Shown here piece by piece: positions 34,391-46,200 of a stretch of DNA of 64,000 nucleotides; within the stretch, counting starts at the first letter, position 1, and each line of letters opens with the position of its first letter. This stretch comes from Coenobita brevimanus (taxonomy: Eukaryota > Arthropoda > Malacostraca > Decapoda > Coenobitidae), in the NCBI GenBank assembly GCA_032717465.1, contig CM064681.1:16276204-16340203 (forward strand), in the 5' to 3' direction. A program made the translations under genes and the position numbers. The notes below the pieces were generated by a model. It saw only the letters and a list, made by a program, of their open reading frames with translations. It ran no database searches and was not told the DNA's origin.

Positions 34391-35162
34391 TTAACCCGCC
34401 CCATCCCGACGTTTTCTGGGCAGTGGTTTGCCCCAGTCCCGACATTTTTGGACCTTTGTTTTTTTGGCTCAAACATCCGCTTTTGGTGAGAAACATCGAA
34501 AATTCATAGAGAAATCGCTCACCTGAGGTTTAAAATACTCGATTTAGGTAAGAGTACTTCCTTACCTGACTGGGTTTTCTAACAGGCTGGCACCAAAGAA
34601 AACGAGTTTTATGGGAGGGTAACTATTTTATCCACTCATAAACAGTATTTATTTATTTACTTGGTACGAATTTATATGTAGTACAAGAGTATATTGGTTT
34701 TCAAACAGTAATATAGGCATTATAAGCAATTTCACTCACTCACTCATCACCATACATGACCTTTTTTTTCCCACATTACCTGATCATCATTTCTGACTGT
34801 TTCTTCCTCTAATGCTATGTAAACTTTGTCCTCCACAATGTCATCGATTGGGGAATCACTCTGGCCCTGAATGTCTTTATTGGCCAGGTCACTGGTAACA
34901 GGTGAATTGCTGAGACAATGGCGTGCAGGGGGGGGAGAGGTTATGCAGTGTAAGGCATTGTCCCTGCTTGGCATCTTGTAGAGGAATAGAGGAAGGTGTC
35001 CCGTGTACATGTGCCAAAAATCACTCGCGAAATCACTCTCGAAAATTGAAAATTGTGCAAATTAGGGACCTTGCAATGTTACCGCGTTAATTCACGTCAC
35101 CGGGACATGAGTGCACATCATGTGCTGACGTTAATTCACGTCGCCAGTACGGCGCTGGTTAA
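34391..35162 (-). mobile_element. Short piggyBac derivative A
   Basis: TTAA at 34391-34394 and 35159-35162. The left end is TTAACCCGCCCCATCCCGAC; the right end, reverse-complemented, starts TTAACCAGCGCCGTAC. Length is 772. The minus strand keeps only the transposase start, from MPSRDNALH (about 34971) through SDSPIDD and ALEEETVRNDDQ, ending at a GT that resembles a donor site. The catalytic domain is absent, so it depends on a transposase from elsewhere. It is inserted in the CR1-like LINE. Confidence 0.9.
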
Positions 35163-35549
35163 ACCATTTTTTCTTACACAGCCTTAAATTTTTGTATAGT
35201 TCTGGCACACACTGTTTCATTCGGTAGGGCATTACACTGATCAATTGCCCTATTTCGGAAAGTGAATTTCCTTACGTCTTTATCGCCTCTCTTTTTATGT
35301 ATTTTTTTGCAGTGTCCTCTTGCTGATGCTTCCCCATAGGTTATATATTCATTTATGTCTATTTTCTCTCCCCCTGAGATGCATTTATAAAGCATAATCA
35401 TGCCTTTTCTTTTCCTTCTCTCCTGTAGTGTTGGTAGATTCAGTTTTTCTAGTCTCTCTTCGTAGCTCAGATCTCTTAAGCTTTGTACCCATCTTGTAGC
35501 GGCCCTTTGCCAGACGACTGATGCATACTCCAGGGTCTGTCTGATAAAT
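35163..35549 (-). pseudogene. CR1-like LINE, piece 3: RT C-terminal part
   Basis: Minus-strand frame from 35549: SFIRQTLEYASVVWQRAATR, then LRDLSYEERLEKLNLPTLQE, and RNRAIDQCNALPNETV near the end. This is the region after the RT palm in CR1-like elements. It begins exactly at the LTR of the tandem array. The upstream part continues at 54033, with a single base difference in the flanking four bases (CTTA here, CTTC there). Confidence 0.88.
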
Positions 35550-36246
35550 GATGTTCTTATGTAGTGCCACACATTTGATATTCATGTATGTGTTTAGAAG
35601 TACTGTAATTTTTAAGTTAGATAGGGTGTAACCTGAATATTAGTTCATAAGTTCTTATCCTAAGTAGTAATTCATATGTTAATGATTAATGTAGGGTTAA
35701 CTTTATTTTTGTATGTATGTATCTCTGTATCTATGCAGTGGGTGATGTAATTGTGGATGTTGAGCTATGGGAATTCCTCAGTCAAGTCGAGTAATGAATA
35801 ACAGATGTGCGCAGCTTGTCCCCTTCCTCTGTGCGTCGCTATTGGGCGCCGAATTTAAACCTTAAACAGAATAATGATGAATATACAATTCTTTCCGTAA
35901 CCTAGTTGTGAAATGTTTGCTAATGAAGCTGCTAGAACCCAAATACGTAAGATTAACAGTCCAAAAGGCCTAAATAATGTCATTTGTGAGGATTTAATAG
36001 TCCTGCTTGCCTTAGCCGTCACTAGATGGCATGAGCTGCTCTCAGATTCAAAGTGAGATAGTGATAGAATCAGTATCTAAATTGAGTAAGGAATAAATCC
36101 CAAATTTTCCCCAATTCAATCAAAAGTCCTGGCATCATGGGTACACTGCTAAATAAATTGTAAAGAGAATTGAAACCCACCATATTTCAAAAACACCACT
36201 TCATTTGATTTAGCAGTGGCGTTGCTAGCACCCGACGAGCTCACTC

Positions 36247-36426
36247 GAGCCCCAGACGTCGTATATAATGGACGTTTGTTCAGGTGAGCCGTCCACATTT
36301 CTTCTTCCTCCCCCTCTTTTTCTTTGTTTAGTCCTTACTTGTCATGTACTATATGAAGTAATATTGTTGAAAGTTTAACGTAGTCTCTCAAGCCCCAGAC
36401 GTCGTATATAATGGACGTTTGTTCAG
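36247..36426 (+). promoter_or_regulatory. Duplicated TATA module in LTR1
   Basis: GCCCCAGACGTCGTATATAA plus TGGACGTTTGTTCAG occurs at 36247-36283 and again at 36389-36426. Each holds TATATAA (36262-36268 and 36405-36411) preceded by the palindrome GACGTC. Copy 1 is followed by CAGGTGAGC, a strong donor-like site, and a long pyrimidine tract ending TTTAG near 36333. The module is conserved in LTR2, LTR3 and the diverged minus-strand LTRs, so it is the best candidate for the element promoter. Confidence 0.55.
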
Positions 36427-36728
36427 CCCACAGACACTGGCGACATCAGTGAGGGCATAAGGCTTTCCCATAGTATTGTCCAAAGACTTGAGCATACACA
36501 CATTACACTTTCCATGAATTATTATATAAACCAAATGTAATAGTATTATTGATCTATCAAGTGAATTTTATTTTGTAAATAAGATATAGAAATTTGAAAG
36601 TGATGTAATCTGGTAACGGAAGAGCGAAATTCAAAACCATTAACCGTTTTCTTTCTTGTAACTAAGGAAGTTAGCAGCGTGGAAGGGAACTTAGTGACTG
36701 TGAGCAATGATGTAATTATGAAATGAAC

Positions 36729-37097
36729 CTCGAGGCTAAACAAGCCCGAGTGATTATGTATTCTTAGTGATTATACAATGTTTGAATAGTATCTCGAGGC
36801 TAAACAAGCCCGAGTGATTATGAATTCTTAGTGATTATGTTTCTTTTCTGAATTATTCCTCGAGGCGAGACAAGCCCGAGTGATTATACATTTTTAATGA
36901 TTATAGCAATGATGCTTATGAACTGTAAATATTACTGAACTGATATTGGATTCTGGAGAATTGTCTGATGAGAGTATATTATATGGATCAAAATGAACTC
37001 GAGTAATCATTCTTATTGGTTCGAGGCTATGCCAGCCCGAACAGATAGCCCATGCTTGTAAAAAGGTCCCTGGCTTGAGGCTATTGTTGAGCCCAAG
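36729..37097 (+). repeat. Series of five bulged-A hairpins in LTR1
   Basis: At 36729, 36793, 36859, 37019 and 37074 the LTR has an arm of form xxxG-A-GGC(T), a 5-7 nt loop and an arm of form AGCCCxxx. The outer pairs change together: CTCG/CGAG in the first three, GTTCG/CGAAC in the fourth, CTTG/CAAG in the fifth. The inner GGC/GCC stem and an unpaired A stay constant. The first three lie in a repeat of about 65 bases. Confidence 0.8.
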
Positions 37098-37568
37098 AGC
37101 AACTGACAAAAAGAAAGTAAAGTACAATAACCTCATAAATCGTTGGTATGTATCAAATTGTTTCGTCTGGTAATAATGTTAGAGGAATGATCATCCAAAC
37201 CATGTTTTAATGTACAATCTTCTCTCATACTAAAAAGGGCCATGTAATTAAAAATGTTTTTTGGAAACTAGCATCAAGTTAAAGTAGAGTAAAGTATATA
37301 TCATTTTCTTTTCTTTATTGGTGTACCTAATCAAGGAAATTATGTCCTCAAGCCAAATTCACTCCCCTTCCAATTCAAGATTCCTTCGCTGAGGGAACGA
37401 CGACCACCCGTGGTACTGAGTAAATCTAAGCTTGGCCAAAAACTACAAATGCTACCACAATATTTCTCAAATTACTATCAACTATTATACTAAGTCGAGT
37501 ACCACTTGTATTATTCCATGGATGAGTTGATCAGTGCCAACAACAGGTAAGATTATCAATGTCGAGCA

Positions 37569-37716
37569 TTACACTGGATGAACAATAACGATGGGATTGA
37601 AAAATCCTACCGTTACACTGGTGAATACCGGTGGGAATATAAATCACAATCATTACACTGGTGACAACCGGTGGGATAACATTTCCAGCATTACACTGGT
37701 GGCAATAGCGGTAGGA
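37569..37716 (+). repeat. Primer-site-like repeats across the LTR end
   Basis: TTACACTGG starts units at 37569, 37613, 37653 and 37691, spaced 38-44. Each unit continues TGGTG or TGGATG and ends GGTGGGA, GATGGGA or GGTAGGA. The fourth unit spans the LTR boundary at 37695/37696, so the presumed primer-binding site TGGTGGCAATAGCGG is itself a repeat unit. Confidence 0.75.
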
Positions 37717-37839
37717 TATTCATCGTTCCCAAATTAGTGGCGTTGGTGAGAAAATGAAGGGAAGTGAAAGGTAAAGAGAGACATTATTTCAAAATTTAAT
37801 TTCCTCTTTTTTGTGAGTAAGAATAGCACATTAGTCACC

Positions 37840-39001
37840 ATGTCTCTGTATGGACAGTTGTTTGCTCAGACACAGCCGGAAGCTGATCGTCAGTCACAAG
37901 TGGGGAGAGATCATGTAACCATTCAATTGGATGAGGCTGAGGAACAGTTCGGTGCTACTAAGAGAACGCTGCTTTCACACTCGACCCCTTGTTCACACAT
38001 TATGAGTTCACATCACTTTCTCACAAAACCGCGCGATATCCCAATTTTGGAATTAAATCAGCTGCAAGGGATAGAAGCTACATCTCGCCTCGAAATGTTT
38101 TGTGAGGCGGTGGAACAAAACTCATACTAGCAACGCAACTAGAATCCAGGTTGCCAAGAGTCGAATGGGTTCTGAATTGGCCACTTTTATCCATAATTAT
38201 CAAAAGAAGCATTTTGCACTGTCATGGCCCGAGCTTAAAAAATTCTTGAATGCGGAGTTCGCCATCGAGCTGAGTGTAGATCGAGCTTGGCAAGAGTTAG
38301 AGAACATGACCTATGACTGGGAGGAATCACTCCAGGCGTTTGTACATAGGTTAATGTGTAAGCATGCGGCTCTCGAAACAAAGTTCCCAAAAGAGAAGTT
38401 TCCCTCGCGAGATAAACGGATCAAGAAGAAACTGTGGTATGGTCTTCCGCTCGAGTCTAGGGAAAAATTGGAAGGTTACCTTGATGACGGATATCCACTC
38501 CGTAAATTCATTGACAGGATCGAAAATGAAAGGCAGCTTCTCGAAAACAGGTATACCACCAGAGTTAATGCAATGCCGGATAGAGACAATAAAAGTGAAG
38601 ATCCCTCAAATACAAATGTAGTTGATACTCCACCAAGACCATCTCATGATAACCGTCAACCCGAGTCAGACAAGGAAGTGACTGAATTGAAAACTCAATT
38701 AAGGGATTTGAAAACAAATTTAGAACAACTCAATCAAAAACAATCTACTCCTGTAACACCGAGGCGAAAATACTGTAGTTATTGTCTGAAGAGTTCACAC
38801 ACATTGCAAGAATGTTGGGCCAAACCACCACCAGGCCACTGTTTTGATTGCCGTAGGTTGGGATGTCGTAGAGGCAGTAATGATTGTCCAGGGCGCATAA
38901 ACCGCAGCGCAGCGACGCGGAGCAATAACAGATTTCACCCACCCAGTCCAAATGCGAGGCAGACCGCCACTCAAACAAAGTTCCCCCATCAGGCTATTTG
39001 A
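37840..39001 (+). pseudogene. Gag, interior 1, frameshifted
   Basis: The first good start is ATG at 37840 in context CACCATG. That frame ends at TAG 38128-38130. The rest of Gag is in another frame from about 38105 and runs to TGA 38999-39001, so a single indel near 38105-38125 breaks the gene. The second part has a long charged, helical stretch and a zinc knuckle CSYCLKSSHTLQEC (C-x2-C-x4-H-x4-C) near 38777-38820, followed by a second Cys cluster. Gag would form the particle and bind the genomic RNA. Interior 2 carries the same lesion. Confidence 0.88.
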
Positions 39002-42000
39002 CTAACCGCAGGTATAACATCATCCACGATAAGTGTTAGCGTGAATAATAAGATCGTGGAAACTGTTGTTGACACAGGGAGTGGATATACTTTACTTAAA
39101 GAGGCCACCGCGAAGTGGTTAGGAACAGAAATAAACATGAGAAATCCACCGAGATTACAGGGAGTCACAGGAGCGCCACTCCGCATCCTGGGTATGGTCA
39201 AAGTAGATATCAGAGTGTGAGATGAGAAAGTTCATCAACAGTGGTGTCCAGTCGTTCCGAACGCCTACTTGACTACTGAAATGTTGTTGGGATGTGATGT
39301 CCTTGGACAATCTCCGTTGATCTGGAATGGTGCGCAACGAGCACTAATGTGGGGACGAGCCCCGTACGTCGTGAACTATGTTCCACGGCGAAAAGGAAAA
39401 GTTGAGCGAGTCCAGGCCACGCCTATCAGAGCCGTCAGGAACCCTCAACAGTTGAAGCAAATTAATCTTGTAACAGTAGAGAGACTAACCCCATATCAAA
39501 CCAAATTCATTGCCGTGCCAGTGAGTGAGGAGCCTAAAACCACTTTACTCTTTTACCCACAAGCGCGTTTCAGTCATAATAGTCACCCTTACATATTACA
39601 AGTGAATTCAGAGGGCCTAGTCTATTTGCCCCTCAATAATAGAGCCAAACAAGATAAACTGTTTCGAATAGGTACCATTCTAGGCTCATATGAAATCATT
39701 GACGACCCTCCTGTAAGTACAGTCAACTCAGTTACCAAAATTCATAATGACCTGATCCCTACCAGTGATCGAACTGATGAAAGCGGAACTCGTGTTCAAC
39801 GACTCCGAAAGCTAATTGACGAACAGACGTGGCCACACTTAGATTCAGCTCAACAAGAAGAATTAGCTAACGTAATTCTGCAACATGATCCCCTCTTCAT
39901 TTTGGAAAAAGGAGAACTAGGAACCATCAGTGGTCCCCCTGTTCACATTAAAGTAGCAGATCCACAGCCCAGCCGTGGACCGATCTATCGATACCCTGAA
40001 CAAGCTAAACAGGTGATCGCTGAAATGTTGCAAGACATGGAAGAGAGAGAAATTATTGAAAAATCAACAGCTGCCTGGTTATCTCCTATTGTATTAGTTA
40101 ACAAGCCAGACGGCAGCAAACACATGTGTTTAGATTATCGCCACGTGAATCAACATCTATCCACGGATATCTATCCACTGCCCAGACTTGAAGAATTAGT
40201 CCAGCAGGCCGCAGGTCATAATTACTATGTGACTCTTGATATGCGTGAGGCATATTTTCAAATCATGTTGGACGAGGAAAGTCGTGATTTAACCACATTC
40301 AGTGATGGAGTCACACTTTACAGATTTAGACGCTTACCATTCGGACTAAAATGTTCACCAGCCATATTTTCCTGACGAATGCAGGACATTCTTACTCCAT
40401 TGTTGAAGCAAGGCTGGGTAAAGAATTATTTGGACGATTCGATAATTTGGGCTGATGACTTCCCCATGTTGATGAGTCGCTTCCAGCAACTATTCACTTT
40501 ACTCTCACAGAATGGGGCCAAGTTAAATTTAAGCAAATGTACTTTTGGGTTAAAAGAAGTAACCTTTCTTGGCCATCAAATCTCAGCGGCCGGGAGTATG
40601 CCAGACCCAAAGAACATAGAGGCTATCAACAAAATGAAAAGACCCACCAAAGTAAAAGAAGTCCGGAGATTCCTTGGAATGTGCGGATTCTACCGAAAAC
40701 ATGTACCTTCGTTCGCAAAAATAGCAGCTCCCCTAACTAACTTAACCAGATCCAGAGTAGCATTCGAATGGTCAGATGAGTGTCAATCCGCGTTTGATCA
40801 ATTGAAGACGAGCTAAGGGAATGCGCCAGTATTGGTAAGAGCCAACGTGACTCGACCATTCATTGCAACCACCGACGCAAGCAACACCCATATTGGTGGC
40901 GTATTAAGTCAGATCCAACCAGACAACTCTAACTTGCCTATTGGTTACTTTTCCAAAAAGCTCAATCCTTGTTAGAGAAAATATTCTGCAACTGATAAAG
41001 AAGCATTGGCAGTCGTCCTCGCATGCCGCAACTTTCACCATTACTTGTGGGGTTCCCACTTTACTATCTTGACAGACCATCAACCGCTTACTAGCATTTT
41101 TAAGCAAAAGACCAAATCCCCACGTATGAACCGATGGATTCTCGAGATACATGAGTACGACTACAACGTGCAGTACGTCAGGGGTAAATATAATGTAGTC
41201 GCTGATCAACTTTCTAGACCTGTCAGAGTGATATTCCACCAGTCAGAAACCAAATGGTTTGGATTTAGTCGAGACGAGATGAGAGATAAGCAACGAGAAG
41301 AACCCATGTGGGATGAGTTAGTTAAGTACTTGTGTAGTGAGAAGCTTCCTGCTAAAAGACTACCGAAAGCTATGCTGAGCCAGTTCGCATTGATAGACGA
41401 ACTATTACATTTTGCCCGTGAAACAAATGATGGTAGCATCCAATATTGTTTGGTGATTCCTAAGTCAATCATTAGAGATGCTATCAAGCACGCTCATGAA
41501 ATCTTAGGACATCTAGGTCAGAAAAAATCCATTAAGAAAGCCGAAGAACTATTCTATTGGCCAAATCTAAAGGTAGATGTATGCGAGTATGTGAAACAGT
41601 GTCCCACTTGTCAGTGATTCAAAGGTGAAACTGGGTTGCAGCAACCTTGGAAAGGTTTCCCGCCTGTAAGCAAACCATTAGAACGTATCGGGATTGACTT
41701 GACTGATATGGTTGCTGGATCTCAGGGTTACCGCTATGTCCTTACTGTGATAGATCATTATAGTAGGTTTGTGAAATATTATCCCCTCAGGGATAAACAT
41801 ACACAACACATCATACACTGTCTTGGGCAATACTTTACCGACTTTGGGACGCCACGAGGTATCATGCTGGACAATGACGGAGAGTTCACGAGTGGAGAGT
41901 TCAAGAAGTTCTGCCGGAGGAACCAGGTGGACTTGTTCTACGTCACCCCTTATCATCCCCAGGGAAATTCCACCACTGAAAGGATGCATCGGACTATGAA

Positions 42001-42594
42001 AAACATCCTAGCATCTCTCTGCAATGGACACCCATTGCGTTGGCCTCAGCTGCTCTAATCGTGTCAAACCGTCATAAATCAAGCGATGCACTCGAGCACG
42101 GGACAACAACCTTATTATGCCTTCTTCTCACACCATCCCCCTCGCCTCATTGGTACCTTATTGCCTTCCGTGGATGCAGAGGAGGACGATCTGGCAATAG
42201 CACACACACTCATAAAGAGTACAGACCAACGGATGACTAGGCGATACCGGGAGGTGGCCAACAGGCAGAGGAGAGCCCAGAAGGTTGAAGTCAATAGCTT
42301 GGTGTGGGCGAAAAAAGAGACCATACAGCCGGGTACCTGTAGGAAACTGAATGCCAAATGGGACGGCCCATATAAAGTGATTGAAATGCTGCTAGATGGA
42401 AGTGTTTATATAATTGAAAATGTATTTAGTGGAAAAAAAATACTGAAAAAAATGCTGAAAAGGTAAAACCATATTACGGTACCGAGGAATGGCTCTTAGA
42501 ACCATTGGAACAAGAGCTCGCCCCGGAGCCCGAAGATGAACGATTACCACCGCGAGTGAGGAATGCCCCTCGGAAACTCATAGAGGAGTGTTAG
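39002..42594 (+). pseudogene. Pol (PR-RT-RH-IN), interior 1, several stops
   Basis: One reading frame, the same as late Gag, runs to 42466 and is cut by TGA 39218, TGA 40373, TAA 40814, a TAG near 40972, TGA 41615 and TAA 42056. Landmarks: protease VVDTGSGYT (about 39065); RT SPIVLVNKPDGS, LDMREAYFQI and catalytic NYLDDSIIWA (about 40420-40450); RNase H TTDAS, DKEAL and TDHQPL (about 40870-41090); integrase zinc-binding HAHEILGH...CPTC (about 41490-41610); core Asp in GIDLTD, Asp in LDNDGEF, Glu in TTERMHR (about 41690-41990); and the GPYKVIE module (about 42367). A frameshift in A-rich sequence near 42440 moves the last 43 codons, ending TAG 42592-42594. Confidence 0.92.
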
Positions 42595-43206
42595 AAAAGT
42601 AGACAAGTGCATGTGACGAATGTTGTGAAACATAACTGCTTGAATTTATGTTCGGGTGGACTCATCCGGGTGTAAAAAAGGAAGAGAAAGAAGAGTTCCT
42701 GTTGGAACCGGGAAGTGCCTTATTTCGAGGGGAGTATATAATCCCCTCACCTTACAGTTAGCACGGTTTGTGAGGTAGTGGAGTCTTCAGGACAGAATGA
42801 GCGCTCACCTCTTGCAGGCGGAAAGCTGGAAACGAAAGGACAGAGTGAATGTGATTGCGAATGGAAGAGTGTCAGGAAGCGCCTCCCGTGGTGATCTCAA
42901 TCTCGAGAGACCCTGTCGAGCTCAGGTGAGTGACAAGCTATCCTCCAAAACCTGAGGCTGACTGGGGCACAAATTCCCTCATAAGATCTCGAGTAAGGAG
43001 TGATCATACCTCCTAATGTAGTGAGTAAGCGACCTTCCGAGGTACGCATCAGGTGTTTAATGTGGACCGACAGGTGCCACCAATTGTGGGGAAAGTATTC
43101 CAAATTTAAAGTGTTCATAGCAGTTATCAGAGTAACAACATTCCATCAATGCACATGTCATAGAAAATTGACTTGGGTAAAATTTGTTTTCCGAACGTGG
43201 GAGCCG
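42595..43206 (+). other. 3' non-coding interior 1
   Basis: 612 bases between pol and LTR2 with no envelope-like or other coding signal. A purine-rich GTGGGAG near the LTR border is the only candidate polypurine tract and is weak. The same segment is present at 51300-51911 and, inverted, at 21195-21830. Confidence 0.6.
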
Positions 43207-46200
43207 TGTAGTGCCACACATTTGATATTCATATATGTATTTAGAAGTACTGTAATTTTTAAGTTAGATAGGGTGTAACCTGAATATTAGTTCATAAGTT
43301 CCTATCCTAAGTAGTAATTCGTATGTTAATCATTAATGTAGGGTTAACTTTATTTTTGTATGTATGTATCTCTGTATCTATGCAGTGGGTGATGTAATTG
43401 TGGATGTTGAGCTATGGGAATTCCTCAGTCAAGTCGAGTAATGAATAACAGATGCGCGCAGCTTGTCCCCTTCCTTTGTGCGTCGCTATTGGGCGCCGAA
43501 TTTAAACCTTAAACAGAATAATGATGAATATACAATTCTTTCCGTAACCTAGTTGTGAAATGTTTGCTAATGAAGCTACTAGAACCCAAATATGTAAGAT
43601 TAACAGTCCAAAAGGCCTAAATAATGTCATTTGTGAGGATTTAATAGTCCCGCTTGCCTTAGCCGTCACTAGATGGCATGAGCTGCTCTCAGATTCAAAG
43701 TGAGATAGTGATAGAATCAGTATCTAAATTGAGTAAGGAATAAATCCCAAATTTTCCCCAATTCAATCAAAAGTACTGGCATCATGGGTACACTGCTAAA
43801 TAAATTGTAAAGAGAATTGAAACCCACCATATTTCAAAAACACCACTTCATTTGATTTAGCAGTGGCGTCGCTAGCACCCGACGAGCTCACTCGAGCCCC
43901 AGACGTCGTATATAATGGACGTTTGTTCAGGTGAGCCGTCCACATTTCTTCTTCCTCCCCCTCTTTTTCTTTGTTTAGTCCTTACTTGTCATGTACTATA
44001 TGAAGTAATATTGTTTAAAGTTTAACGTAGTCTCTCAAGCCCCAGACGTCGTATATAATGGACGTTTGTTCAGCCCACAGACACTGGCGACATCAGTGAG
44101 GGCATAAGGCTTTCCCATAGTATTGTCCAAAGACTTGAGCATACACACATTACACTATACATGAATTATTATATAAACCAAATGTAATAGTATTATTGAT
44201 CTACCAAGTGAATTTTATTTTGTAAATAAGATATAGAAATTTGAAAGTGATGTAATCTGGTAACGGAAGAGCGAAATTCAAAACCATTAACCGTTTTCTT
44301 TCTTGTAACTAAGGAAGTTAGCAGCGTGGAAGGGAACTTAGTGACTGTGAGCAATGATGTAATTATGAAATGAACCTCGAGGCTAAACAAGCCCGAGTGA
44401 TTATGTATTCTTAGTGATTATACAATGTTTGAATAGTATCTCGAGGCTAAACAAGCCCGAGTGATTATGAATTCTTAGTGATTATGTTTCTTTTCTGAAT
44501 TATTCCTCGAGGCGAGACAAGCCCGAGTGATTATACATTTTTAGTGATTATAGCAATGATGCTTATGAACTGTAAATAGTACTGAACTGATATTGGATTC
44601 TGGAGAATTGTCTGATGAGAGTATATTATATGGATGAAAATGAACTCGAGTAATCATTCTTATTGGTTCGAGGCTATGCTAGCCCGAACAGATAGCCCAT
44701 GCTTGTAAAAAGGTCCCTGGCTTGAGGCTATTGTTGAGCCCAAGAGCAACTGACAAAAAGAAAGTAAAGTACAATAACCTCATAAATCGTTGGTATGTAT
44801 CAAATTGTTTCGTCTGGTAATAATGTTAGAGGAATGATCATCCAAACCATGTTTTAATGTACAATCTTCTCTCATACTAAAAAGGGCCATGTAATTAAAA
44901 ATGTTTTTTGGAAACTGATTCAGAGGAGAGATTGAGACAGTTGGTAGAGGAGTTTGGAAGGGTGTGTGAAAGGAGGAATTTGAAAGTAAATGAGAATAAG
45001 AGTAAAGTGATGAAGTGTACGAGGTTGATAGATGGTAGGGGGATGAATATAGTTTTGAATGGTGAGTTGCTTGAGGAGGTAGATTGTTTTAAATATCTAG
45101 GGTCACATGTTGCTGTGGATGGAAGAATAGATGCAGAAGTGAAGTTTAGAATAAATGAAGTAGGAAAGGTGCTGGGAGGAATGAAAAAAGTGTTTAAATG
45201 TCGTTCGCTTAGAATGGATGTAAAGAGAAGGCTGTATGAGGGTGTTGTGGTACCGACTGCATTATATGGGGCTGAAACATGGAATATGGGTGTAGCAGAG
45301 AGGAAAAGTTTGAATGTAATGGAGATGAGGTGTCTGAGGAGTATGTGTGGAGTGACGCGTATGGATCGAGTGCGAAATGATGAAGTGCGAAGGAGAACTG
45401 GAGTTGTTCAGGAGATGGCTGGTAGAGTTGAGCAGAGGGTGTTGCGATGGTTTGGGTATATGGAGAGAATGGATAATGAGCGATTGGTGAAAAAGATAAC
45501 TAGATCTGATGTGAGAGGTGTAAGGCTGAGAGGAAGACCACGAATAGGATGGATGGATAGTGTGAAGAGAGCTCTGGATGCGAGAGGGGTGTCTGTCGAG
45601 CAAGGAAGAGTGGCTGTGCGTGACAGAAATAAATGGAGAGAAATTGTGAATAAATAAGTGATGACGCAGCCCTGAGGGGATATTCTCCCGCATTTGGTCT
45701 GATCAGCTAGTCAGGTCAGGTGCGGGTAAGGGGATGGGTATGTTATGATGTGGCAGGGGTAAACCAGCTCTGCTGTCGGGCCCTGCTGCGGATGTCACTG
45801 ATTGCATTGCGCAGTTGACCCTTGTGCGGTGAGGATCTGTCCGTTCTCCCCTTTGGGGCTAAGATGTGAATGAATGTGTTTAAATGTATGAGTAAATGGA
45901 GAGTGTGTCGTCCTGTCTCGGCTACCTCCCTTTCCTTGGGGGAAGCAGCCTAGGTATATAGATAGATAGATAGCATCAAGTTAAAGTAGAGTAAAGTATA
46001 TATCATTTTCTTTTCTTTATTGGTGTACCTAATCAAGGAAATTATGTCCTCAAGCCAAATTCACTCCCCTTCCAATTCAAGATTCCTTCGCTGAGGGAAC
46101 GACGACCACCCGTGGTACTGACTAAATCTAAGCTTGGCCAAAAACTACAAATGCTACCACAATATTTCTTAAATTACTATCAACTATTATACTAAGTCGA

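Larger units (their letters stand above)
35550..37695 (+). repeat. LTR1 of the array
   Basis: Starts TGTAGTGCCACACATTTG and ends CCAGCATTACA, giving short TGTA...TACA inverted ends. At 2146 bases it is long for a Ty3-type LTR. It carries a duplicated TATA module (36247-36426), a series of five bulged-A hairpins (36729-37097) and a repeat of primer-site-like units at its 3' end (37569-37716). Confidence 0.92.

Noticed and set aside
36729..37097. CRISPR-like array
   Set aside because: Repeats are few, imperfect and unevenly spaced, lie in a eukaryotic LTR, and no cas gene is present.
38102..38130. Programmed frameshift within gag
   Set aside because: No slippery heptamer or gag-pol boundary is at this point. 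It falls inside Gag, so an ancestral indel shared by both copies is more likely.
38999..42058. Programmed stop-codon readthrough in pol
   Set aside because: There are six or more stops of all three types at scattered positions, one of them absent from interior 2, plus frameshifts. Decay before duplication explains this better.
43000..43278. An envelope-like gene between integrase and LTR2
   Set aside because: The frame crosses into the LTR, has no signal peptide or membrane segment, and the region is otherwise non-coding in both interiors.
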